From: Prado023 sp049688595
GTDB lineage: Bacteria > Actinomycetota > Actinomycetes > S36-B12 > CAIYMF01
Assembly (NCBI GenBank): GCA_049688595.1
Contig: JBAVLA010000065.1
Location: forward strand, 1 to 13,408
Length of the DNA: 13,408 nucleotides
Direction of reading: 5' to 3'
A program made the position numbers and the translations under genes. Positions within the stretch are counted from its first letter, which is position 1; each line of letters starts with the position of its first letter. Of the stretch, positions 6,340 to 12,136 are shown piece by piece. The notes under the pieces are model-generated. The model saw only the letters and a list, made by a program, of their open reading frames with translations, did not search any database and was not told the DNA's origin.

Positions 6340-7277
6340 CATCCCCGAAGCACGGGGTGCGTGTCGAACCGAGCCTCCAGGTCGCGGCCCACCGCATCCA
6401 TGACCGCCAGCACAGTCCCCTCGAACGTGGTGCTCACGATGACCGGGACCCCATGGCGGTGGCACTGCTCGACGATGTACCCGTCGAGCTCCCGGATCGC
6501 GTCCATCCGCTCCAGGTACTCGGTGGGCTTGCGATCCCCGTCGAGGAAGCGCTGGATGAACCGGCCGCGGTGCTCCTGGGTGCTGCCCACCGTGAGCACG
6601 TAGGTGAACATCGGGAACTCGGCCTCGACCGGCTGCAGCCCGGGCACGACGTGCACCCCGTTGATCATGACCTGCTGCCCCTCCTTGATGGAGCGTCTGG
6701 CCAGCGCCACGGTGCCGTGCTGGACGATGCGGGCCTGCTCCTCGAAGGCGAACAGCAGCCGATTTCCCGAGAGGTTGCTGCGCAGCATCTTCGCTGCGGA
6801 GAACGAGCTCTGCGACAGGGCCGGCAACAAGTCGGCGTCCAGGACGCTGCGGATCACCGCGCGGACCTGGTCGGTGCTGATCACCACGGAGATCCCGAGC
6901 CGGTCGGCAGCCTCCTGGCTGATCGTGGACTTGCCCACCCCAGAGGAACCACCTATCGCGACGACGAGCGGCTGCCCGGCGGTGCGGACCCAGCGGCGGA
7001 TCCGCACCCGGCGCTCGGCGTCAGGCTGGCCGTCGGCAAGCAGGACGTCGCTGATCCGGCTGAACACCTCATCGCGACGGACCATCCCCCCGTCGACAGG
7101 AGCGCCCTGCGCTGCCCCCGGGTAGGCATCGGTGATGATCCGCACGACGCGGACAGCCGCCTCCTCCGCGGGGTCGGACTCAAGACCGGCCTTCATGATC
7201 CAGCGCGCGATCATGCCCTCGGACAGGGGCACCCGGCGGTCGTCGAGGTCCTGCATGAACAGCCTGCCATCGCTCAC
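6339..7277 (-). CDS. ATP-cone and 2-phosphoglycerate kinase-like P-loop kinase
   Basis: A 312-residue protein with two modules. Residues about 5-90 resemble an ATP-cone regulatory domain (RLFMQDLDDRRVPLSEGMIARWIMKAG). Residues 103-312 form a P-loop kinase with Walker A GGSSGVGKST (109-118), then ISVVISTDQVRAVIRSVL and MINGVHVVPG. This resembles archaeal 2-phosphoglycerate kinase, which makes 2,3-bisphosphoglycerate for cyclic 2,3-diphosphoglycerate. The actual substrate in this organism is unknown; a sugar, glycerate or nucleotide-linked substrate is possible. The GTG at 7277 has AGG 9 nt upstream; ATG at 7256 (305 residues) is an alternative, with AGG 7 nt upstream. The gene stands alone between gltX (83 bp away) and the tRNA genes, so context gives little functional help. 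Confidence 0.8.
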   Translation of the reverse strand: MSDGRLFMQDLDDRRVPLSEGMIARWIMKAGLESDPAEEAAVRVVRIITDAYPGAAQGAPVDGGMVRRDEVFSRISDVLLADGQPDAERRVRIRRWVRTAGQPLVVAIGGSSGVGKSTISQEAADRLGISVVISTDQVRAVIRSVLDADLLPALSQSSFSAAKMLRSNLSGNRLLFAFEEQARIVQHGTVALARRSIKEGQQVMINGVHVVPGLQPVEAEFPMFTYVLTVGSTQEHRGRFIQRFLDGDRKPTEYLERMDAIRELDGYIVEQCHRHGVPVIVSTTFEGTVLAVMDAVGRDLEARFDTHPVLRG

Positions 7278-7360
7278 GGGCCCAAACCTACGCCTGGGCC
7301 CATGCCGTTGGCCGCGCTCCCGATGGGCGCCCGTCCCGGTGATCCAGACGAGCGTCCCGA

Positions 7361-8956
7361 TCAGCGCATTCCCGCGGAGGCAGGCCCGGGACGCCCCTGC
7401 TGCGACCGCGCGGACTCCGCCTTGTCCTGCCTCCGGCCCAGGGCTGCGTCGATGCGCGCCAGGGTCCGATCCCGACCCAGGAGCTCGATGGACTCGAACA
7501 GCGGCGGGGAGACCCGGCGCCCAGTCACCGCGACCCGCAGGGACCCGAACGCCACTTTCGGCTTGAGCCCGAGCCCGTCGACGAGGGCCTGCCTGAGCAC
7601 GGACTCGATATCGGGAGCCGACCACGCGGACAGGGCAGCCAGCTTCGCCCGGGCCGCAGCCAGGGCCTTGCCCGAGTCCGCGCCGAGCATCTTGGCGTCG
7701 GCGGGATCGACGGAGAACCGGTTCTCGGGTACGAACAGGAAGCCGATCATGCCGACTGCCTGCCCCAGCGTCTCCATCCGCTCCTGGATCAGGGGGATGG
7801 CTGCGGCCAGGGTCTGCCGATCCGTCGCGGACACGGGCTCGGTCAGGACACCGTGCTTGACCAGCACGTCCTGCACTCGGCCGGCAAGGTCCTCGACGCC
7901 CAACGCCCGGACCCAGTCGGCGTTGATGGCGGTGCACTTCTTGAGGTCGAACCGGGCCGGATTCACGCTGACGCGGTCGAGGGAGAACGCAGCGGCCATC
8001 TGCTCCTTGCTGAAGAACTCGCGGTCCTCCCCCATCGACCAGCCGAGCAGCGCCAGGTAGTTCAGCAGCCCCTCCGGCAGGTAGCCCTCCTCGCGGTACA
8101 GGTTCAGGCTGGACTGCGGGTCCCGCTTGGACAGCTTCTTGTTCCCCTCACCCATCACATAGGGCAGGTGGCCGAAGCGCGGGACCGTGCCATCGGAGAC
8201 GCCGATCTCGGCCAGTGCGTCGTACAGGGCGATCTGCCTGGGCGTGCTGGAGAGCAGGTCCTCACCCCGAAGCACGTGCGTGATGCGCATCCGTGCGTCG
8301 TCGACCGGGTTGACCAGCGTGTAGAGGGGCTCCCCGTTCGCCCTGACCAGCACGAAGTCGGGCACGTGCTCCCCGCCGAAGGAGACCGGACCGCGGACCA
8401 GGTCGTCCCAGCCGATCGGAGTTCCCGGCATGCGGAAGCGGAGGGCCGGGGTGCGCCCGCGCTCCCGGAGCTGCGCGACCTGCTGATCGGCCAGGTCGCG
8501 GCAGTGGCCGTCGTAGCCGGGCGTGCGGCCCTCACGGCGCGCCCTCTCGCGGCGCTCCTCGAGCTCCTCAGGCGTGCAGAAGCACTCGTAGGCGCGTCCC
8601 GCGGCAAGCAGGTCGCGGGCAACCTGGCGGTACACCTCGAGCCGCTGCGACTGCCGGTACGGCCCGTATGCACCGCCGACGCCCGGCCCCTCGTCCCAGT
8701 CCAGCCCCAGCCAGCTGAGGGCCGCGACCAGCTGTCGGTAGGACTCCTCGGTGTCGCGCGCGGAGTCGGTGTCCTCGATGCGGAAGACGAAGGTCCCCCC
8801 GGTGTGCCGGGCGAAGGCCCAGTTGAACAGCGCAGTGCGAACCATCCCCACGTGGGGGTTGCCGGTCGGGGACGGGCAGAACCGCACCCGCACATCCGGG
8901 TTGCTGGCGCGGGGGGGCAGATCGGGGACGTCGAGGACGTCGGGGTACGCACACAT
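7361..8956 (-). CDS. gltX: Glutamate--tRNA ligase
   Basis: Class I aminoacyl-tRNA synthetase that charges tRNA-Glu, and probably tRNA-Gln too if the enzyme is non-discriminating. The 531-residue protein has the catalytic start RFCPSPTGNPHVGMVRTALFN, with the HIGH-equivalent HVGM at 35-38, FRIEDTD at 58-64, a possible zinc knuckle CFC at 125-127 with a distal His151-Cys152, and KLSKR at 274-278. An anticodon-binding helical domain follows, and the tail from about residue 510 is polar and disordered-looking. There is no Shine-Dalgarno before the ATG at 8956, but a TAGAAT -10 lies 9 nt upstream, suggesting a leaderless or near-leaderless mRNA. Both likely tRNA substrates are encoded just downstream. 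Confidence 0.96.
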   Translation of the reverse strand: MCAYPDVLDVPDLPPRASNPDVRVRFCPSPTGNPHVGMVRTALFNWAFARHTGGTFVFRIEDTDSARDTEESYRQLVAALSWLGLDWDEGPGVGGAYGPYRQSQRLEVYRQVARDLLAAGRAYECFCTPEELEERRERARREGRTPGYDGHCRDLADQQVAQLRERGRTPALRFRMPGTPIGWDDLVRGPVSFGGEHVPDFVLVRANGEPLYTLVNPVDDARMRITHVLRGEDLLSSTPRQIALYDALAEIGVSDGTVPRFGHLPYVMGEGNKKLSKRDPQSSLNLYREEGYLPEGLLNYLALLGWSMGEDREFFSKEQMAAAFSLDRVSVNPARFDLKKCTAINADWVRALGVEDLAGRVQDVLVKHGVLTEPVSATDRQTLAAAIPLIQERMETLGQAVGMIGFLFVPENRFSVDPADAKMLGADSGKALAAARAKLAALSAWSAPDIESVLRQALVDGLGLKPKVAFGSLRVAVTGRRVSPPLFESIELLGRDRTLARIDAALGRRQDKAESARSQQGRPGPASAGMR

Positions 8957-8965
8957 GATGGGCGG

Positions 8966-8971
8966 ATTCTA
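8966..8971 (-). promoter_or_regulatory. gltX -10 element
   Basis: TAGAAT on the minus strand ends 9 nt before the gltX ATG, so transcription would start within a few bases of the start codon. No recognisable -35 lies 16-19 nt upstream, where the sequence is a CCACCACCG-type run. A leaderless gltX transcript is inferred. Confidence 0.5.
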
Positions 8972-9150
8972 GCGGTGGCGGTGGTGGCCCCCGGGGGGTC
9001 GCTGGTGCGCGGACCGCCCGCGGCGACTGTGCTCGGGACAGCTCGACGACGATGGACCGGGCCTTGGTCGCATTGCCGGGGACCTGGCGGATCCGTGGCT
9101 CCGAACTGGCCGGGCGAAGTCATCATGGAGCCGGTGATCGAGCAGGCGCC

Positions 9151-9186
9151 TGAGCTGCGGACATCCGCGTCATGAAGCTCCGCTCA
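9151..9186 (-). terminator. Nested hairpin at the end of the FAH gene
   Basis: On the minus strand TGAGC (including the FAH stop) pairs with GCTCA and encloses a GCGG/CCGC stem with a 4-nt loop. A CAGGCGCCTG palindrome lies directly beyond. This may end the cimA-FAH transcript before gltX. The rest of the 227-bp gap (8957-9183) holds only the gltX -10 and no gene that I can support. Confidence 0.3.
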
Positions 9187-9948
9187 GCGCACCCGATTCA
9201 CCAGCGTGCCCAGCCCCGCGACCGTCACGGCGACCTCGTCGCCGGGGGCCAGCGGACCGACCCCGGCCGGCGTCCCCGTCAGGATGACGTCCCCGGGAAG
9301 CAGCGTCATCACCGCCGAGACTGCCTCGACCAGTGCGGGCACCGAGTGGATCAGGGTGGCCGTCGACTCGCGCTGCGTGGTCACTGCGTTGACCTCGCAC
9401 TCCACGACCACGTCGGCAGGGTCCAGGTCGGTGTCGATCCACGGACCCAGCGGGCAGAAGGTGTCGAACCCCTTGGCGCGCGTCCACTGCCCATCTAGCC
9501 GCTGCAGGTCCCGGGCCGTCACGTCGTTGGCGCACGTGTAGCCCAGGATCACGGAGGCGGCGTCGGCTGCGGCGACGCGGCGGCAGAGCCGGCCGATGAC
9601 CACCGCCAGCTCGGCCTCGAAATGCACCTCGGTGGACTCCGGGGGCAGGACGATCGCGTCTTCCTGGCCGATGACTGCCGTGGTTGGCTTGAGGAACATC
9701 AAGGGTTGCCGGGGCGCCTCCCCGCCCAGCTCGGCGGCGTGGTCGGCGTAGTTCTTGCCGATCCCGATCACCTTGCTGGGCAGGACCGGGGCCAGTAGCC
9801 GCACGGCGTCGAGGTCGTGGACGACTCCGGTCGTGGTGATCTGCTGCCCGGGTGCCGCGAACGGATGGCCGGGCAGCTCGAGCACCTCGCCACCCTCGAC
9901 CACCCCGAACGCCACCGAGCCGGCGTACGAGTAGCGGGCGAGCCTCAT
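9184..9948 (-). CDS. Fumarylacetoacetate hydrolase (FAH) family protein
   Basis: A metal-dependent hydrolase, decarboxylase or isomerase acting on 2-oxo acid-type substrates; the true substrate is unknown. The 254-residue protein has IGIGKNYADHAAELG (61-75), FLKPTTAVIG (85-94), and the metal triad Glu111 and Glu113 in HFEAELAVVIGR plus Asp142 in CANDVTARDLQ, ending with LLPGDVILTGTPAGVG. These match the short FAH group that includes acylpyruvases and oxaloacetate decarboxylases. A frame extension upstream is antisense-like sequence inside cimA and is rejected. The ATG at 9948 overlaps the cimA stop by 4 bp (ATGA), with GGAG 8 nt upstream, so the two are translationally coupled. M. tuberculosis has, as I recall, a homologue next to gltX. 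The pairing hints at keto-acid clean-up. Confidence 0.9.
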   Translation of the reverse strand: MRLARYSYAGSVAFGVVEGGEVLELPGHPFAAPGQQITTTGVVHDLDAVRLLAPVLPSKVIGIGKNYADHAAELGGEAPRQPLMFLKPTTAVIGQEDAIVLPPESTEVHFEAELAVVIGRLCRRVAAADAASVILGYTCANDVTARDLQRLDGQWTRAKGFDTFCPLGPWIDTDLDPADVVVECEVNAVTTQRESTATLIHSVPALVEAVSAVMTLLPGDVILTGTPAGVGPLAPGDEVAVTVAGLGTLVNRVR

Positions 9949-11705
9949 GCACCGGCTCCGACCGACTGGGTGACCGGGGTGGCGGCTGCCGCGGGCGCGG
10001 CCGGTGCCGAGTTCGCCGGGGCTGGCTCCGCCAGGTCCGGGCTCCCCGGGCTCCCCGGGTTCCCCGGGCTCGCCGGGGCTGGCTCCCCCAGGGCCGGGTT
10101 CGCCGGGCCCGGGTTCCCCGGCGCCGCGACGCCGGCCCGCATCAGCCCGTAGTCGATCGCATCCACGATGGCCAGCCACGAGGCGACGATCACGTTCTCG
10201 TGGACGCCCACGGTCGACCAGCTGCCCTCGGCGTCATCGGTCTGGATGAGCACCCTCGTGACGGCCGCGGTGCCCTTGGCGCCAGGTACGATCCGGACCT
10301 TGTAGTCGACCAGCTCCATGCCGGCCATCTCCGGGTAGATCTGCGACAGCGCGGAGCGCAGCGCGTTGTCCAGCGCGTTGACCGGGCCATTGCCCTCCCC
10401 CACGCTGACGATCCGCTGCCCCCCGGCATGGACCTTCACGATCGCCTCGGAGCCCTGGTCGCCGTTGACCCGCGGGGACACGATCGTGCGCCAGGACTCG
10501 ACGTCGAAGTACCGGCGCCGCTCACCGGCGAGCTCGTCGCGCAGGAGCAGCTCGAAGGAGGCGTCAGCGGCCTCGTACGTCCACCCCTGGGCCTCGCGGG
10601 TCTTGATCATCTCCACGACCCGGGCCAGCGCCGCCGGGTCGGAAGCGATGTCCACGCCGAGCTCGCGGCCCTTGAGCTCCACGGTGGCCCGGCCGGCCAT
10701 CTCCGTGACGAGGATGCGGGTGTCGTTGCCGACCAGCCGGGGGTCGATGTGGCTGTACAGCTCCTCGTTGACCTTCAGCGCAGAGGCATGCAGGCCCGCC
10801 TTGTGGGCGAAGCTGGACACGCCCACATAGGCCTGGTGGGTGTTCGGCGGCAGGTTGGCGATCTCGGCCAGCGCATGGCTGATCCGCTTGGCCTCGCGCA
10901 GGTTGCCCTCCGGGAGGGCCCTGATCCCCAGCTTCAACTCGAGGCTGGCGACGACGCTGAACAGGTCGGCGTTGCCGGTGCGCTCCCCGTACCCGTTCGC
11001 CGTGCACTGCACGTGGGTCACGCCAGCCTCGACAGCGGAAAGGGTGTTGGCCACTGCGCACGACGTGTCGTCCTGGCAGTGGATGCCCAACCGGACTCCG
11101 GAACGGTCCAGCACGTCGGTGACGATCCGGTACACCCCCAGCGGGAGCATGCCGCCGTTCGTGTCGCAGAGCACCCCGACGCTCGCGCCCGCGTCGAAAG
11201 CAGTCTTCAGCAGGGTGACGCCGTAGTCCGGGTCGTGCTTGTAGCCGTCGAAGAAGTGCTCGCAGTCGACGAAGACCCGGCGGCCGTTGCGCACGAGGAA
11301 GTCGACTGTGTCGCGCACCATCGCCAGGTTCTCCTCGTTCGTGGTGCGCAGCGCCTCCTTGACGTGGCGCACGTCGGACTTGGCGACCAGGCAGACGACG
11401 GGAGCCTGGGAGTCAAGCAGCGCACGGACCTGCGCGTCGTCGGCGACCTTCAGGCTGGCCTTGCGGGTGGACCCGAAGGCGACGAGCTGGGCATTGGCCA
11501 GCTTCAGCTCGCCGGCCGCCGCACGCGCGAAGAACTCGGTGTCCTTGGGCATCGCACCCGGCCACCCGCCTTCGATGAAGCCGACTCCCAGATCGTCGAG
11601 CAGGCGGGCCACCGCCAGCTTGTCGCTCACGGAGTATGAGATGCCCTCGCGCTGGGCCCCGTCGCGCAGGGTCGTGTCGAAGACGTGGAATGCGTCGCGG
11701 TCCAT
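9945..11705 (-). CDS. cimA: (R)-citramalate synthase
   Basis: Condenses pyruvate and acetyl-CoA to (R)-citramalate, the first step of the threonine-independent route to isoleucine. The 586-residue protein has the HMGL-type TIM barrel starting FDTTLRDGAQREG (Arg14, Asp15), EGGWPG (45-50), LCDTNGG (179-185), GIHCQDDTSCAVAN (207-220) and NGYGERTGNADL. A C-terminal LeuA-type allosteric domain follows (about 390-520). His209 is present but the usual second metal His is Gln211. Residues 526-586 are an extra Gly/Pro/Ala/Ser tail encoded by DNA repeats, making the protein longer than the usual roughly 530. GGAGAGGG lies about 7 nt before the ATG at 11705. Expression is probably set by the leader attenuator directly upstream. 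2-isopropylmalate or homocitrate synthase are less likely given the HVFDTTLRDGAQREG-type sequence. Confidence 0.92.
   Translation of the reverse strand: MDRDAFHVFDTTLRDGAQREGISYSVSDKLAVARLLDDLGVGFIEGGWPGAMPKDTEFFARAAAGELKLANAQLVAFGSTRKASLKVADDAQVRALLDSQAPVVCLVAKSDVRHVKEALRTTNEENLAMVRDTVDFLVRNGRRVFVDCEHFFDGYKHDPDYGVTLLKTAFDAGASVGVLCDTNGGMLPLGVYRIVTDVLDRSGVRLGIHCQDDTSCAVANTLSAVEAGVTHVQCTANGYGERTGNADLFSVVASLELKLGIRALPEGNLREAKRISHALAEIANLPPNTHQAYVGVSSFAHKAGLHASALKVNEELYSHIDPRLVGNDTRILVTEMAGRATVELKGRELGVDIASDPAALARVVEMIKTREAQGWTYEAADASFELLLRDELAGERRRYFDVESWRTIVSPRVNGDQGSEAIVKVHAGGQRIVSVGEGNGPVNALDNALRSALSQIYPEMAGMELVDYKVRIVPGAKGTAAVTRVLIQTDDAEGSWSTVGVHENVIVASWLAIVDAIDYGLMRAGVAAPGNPGPANPALGEPAPASPGNPGSPGSPDLAEPAPANSAPAAPAAAATPVTQSVGAGA
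10039..10074. repeat. 9-bp tandem repeat inside the cimA tail
   Basis: There are four adjacent 9-bp units of the form GGG(C/T)TCCCC, the last one degenerate, with further imperfect copies to about 10120. On the coding strand they encode Pro-Gly-Ser/Asn triplets. The unit is a multiple of three, so copy-number change would keep the frame. Confidence 0.8.
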
Positions 11706-11716
11706 GGTCCCTCTCC

Positions 11717-11752
11717 AACGAAAGACCCCCTCGCCATGAGGCGTAGGGGGTC
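11717..11752 (-). terminator. Attenuator terminator in the cimA leader
   Basis: On the minus strand GACCCCCT-A-CGCC-TCAT-GGCG-AGGGGGTC forms 12 base pairs with one bulged A and a 4-nt loop. It is followed by TTTCGTT and then directly by the cimA ribosome binding site GGAGAGGG. It is the only hairpin in the window with a U-rich tail, and it lies before the gene rather than after one. That makes it a transcription attenuator. It begins 20 nt after the stop codon of the Ile/Val-rich leader peptide. Confidence 0.8.
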
Positions 11753-11753
11753 A

Positions 11754-11788
11754 GCGCGCTGGTGTCTGGTTCTCAGACGTCAACGCGC
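11754..11788 (-). promoter_or_regulatory. Pause-type hairpin overlapping the leader stop codon
   Basis: GCGCGTT (11788-11782) pairs with AGCGCGC (11760-11754), with one U-G. Then comes a 3x3 internal loop, then GTCTG (11778-11774) with CAGAC (11768-11764) and a 5-nt loop. The leader stop codon lies in the upper stem. Position and shape match the 1:2 pause hairpin of peptide-dependent attenuators. I could not find a strong competing antiterminator by eye. Confidence 0.6.
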
Positions 11789-11829
11789 CTGCCGATAATG
11801 ATGGCCGGTGCGGTCACGACCCGAATCAT
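11773..11829 (-). CDS. Ile/Val-rich leader peptide of cimA attenuator
   Basis: An 18-codon frame encodes MIRVVTAPAIIIGRRVDV. Eight of its 18 residues are Ile or Val, with three consecutive Ile codons (ATC ATT ATC) at 10-12. It ends 67 nt before cimA and is followed by a pause-type hairpin and an intrinsic terminator. When charged tRNA-Ile or tRNA-Val is scarce, a ribosome stalled on these codons would alter folding and let RNA polymerase read into cimA. No Shine-Dalgarno precedes the ATG. A CATGAT hexamer at 11830-11825 followed 7 nt later by GTG (codon 5) suggests an alternative leaderless 14-residue peptide, MTAPAIIIGRRVDV. The same frame is open upstream for 82 more codons through repeats, so a longer product cannot be strictly excluded. 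Confidence 0.75.
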   Translation of the reverse strand: MIRVVTAPAIIIGRRVDV

Positions 11830-11861
11830 GCCACGGCCGCGCGGGCGGCGCCACGCCAACC

Positions 11862-11994
11862 CATCCGGCGCGTCGCCCACCGCGCGTCGCCCACCGGCGC
11901 GTCGCCATCCGGCGCGGATCCCTCCCGCGCGTCGCCCACCGCGCGGCTCCCTCCCGCGCGGCTCCCTCCCGCGCGGCTCCCTCCCGCGCGTCGC
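11862..11994. repeat. 15-bp minisatellite between ilvE and cimA
   Basis: There are nine adjacent units of 14-15 bp. Consensus is close to CCTCCCGCGCGGCTC, alternating with CCACCGCGCGTCGC and CATCCGGCGCGTCGC variants. The last four units are the most alike; two (11950-11964, 11965-11979) are identical. Two units are 14 bp, which breaks any reading frame across the array. It is noncoding as far as I can tell and would lie in or upstream of the 5' region of the cimA leader transcript. Confidence 0.85.
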
Positions 11995-12011
11995 CCCGAA
12001 TCGCTCCAAGA

Positions 12012-12023
12012 ATGAGCGCTCAT
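12012..12023. promoter_or_regulatory. 12-bp perfect palindrome, possible operator
   Basis: ATGAGCGCTCAT is a perfect palindrome with no loop, in the intergenic region about 115 bp past ilvE. Such sites resemble operators of TetR-type dimers. No regulator gene or clear promoter is adjacent, so its role is unassigned. Confidence 0.4.
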
Positions 12024-12026
12024 GAC

Positions 12027-12067
12027 GCCAGAGGACTGGGATCGATCGGCTTGTCGGCCAGAGGACT
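12027..12067. repeat. 11-bp direct repeat
   Basis: GCCAGAGGACT occurs at 12027-12037 and again at 12057-12067, exactly 30 bp apart (about three helical turns), next to the 12-bp palindrome. The spacing would suit binding on one DNA face. It could also be a chance duplication. Confidence 0.4.
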
Positions 12068-12115
12068 TGGACCAATTCACGCAGGCCACCCCGCCACGAC
12101 GGCTGGCACGACGAA

Positions 12116-12134
12116 CCAGGCGGCTGCCCCCTGG
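12116..12134 (-). terminator. Hairpin after ilvE
   Basis: On the minus strand CCAGG pairs with CCTGG, continued inward by two G-C pairs after a one-base bulge, with a 4-nt loop. It starts 2 bp after the ilvE stop and is followed by TTCGTCGT. It is a short, weak terminator candidate. Confidence 0.45.
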
Positions 12135-12136
12135 GT

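Noticed and set aside
7278..7937. Upstream extension of the kinase frame into gltX
   Set aside because: The added 220 codons lie inside the 3' part of gltX and are Arg/Gly/Pro-rich. The ATP-cone domain begins only after 7277.
8155..9126. 323-codon minus-strand frame overlapping the gltX start
   Set aside because: It is the alternative frame of gltX, dominated by Ser/Arg/Pro/Thr, with no recognisable domain. gltX itself has all synthetase motifs in the other frame.
9949..10179. N-terminal extension of the FAH protein with PGEPGEPG repeats
   Set aside because: It is the out-of-frame reading of the cimA 9-bp repeats. The true start overlaps the cimA stop as ATGA.
11706..11860. T-box riboswitch in front of cimA
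   Set aside because: No T-box consensus or specifier-loop architecture is seen. The leader peptide plus terminator explains the region better.
11773..12075. 100-codon minus-strand frame with GREPR repeats that ends in the leader peptide
   Set aside because: The upstream part simply translates the 15-bp minisatellite, two 14-bp units shift the repeat phase, and no ribosome binding site precedes it. The Ile/Val-rich 3' end is better explained as a leader peptide.
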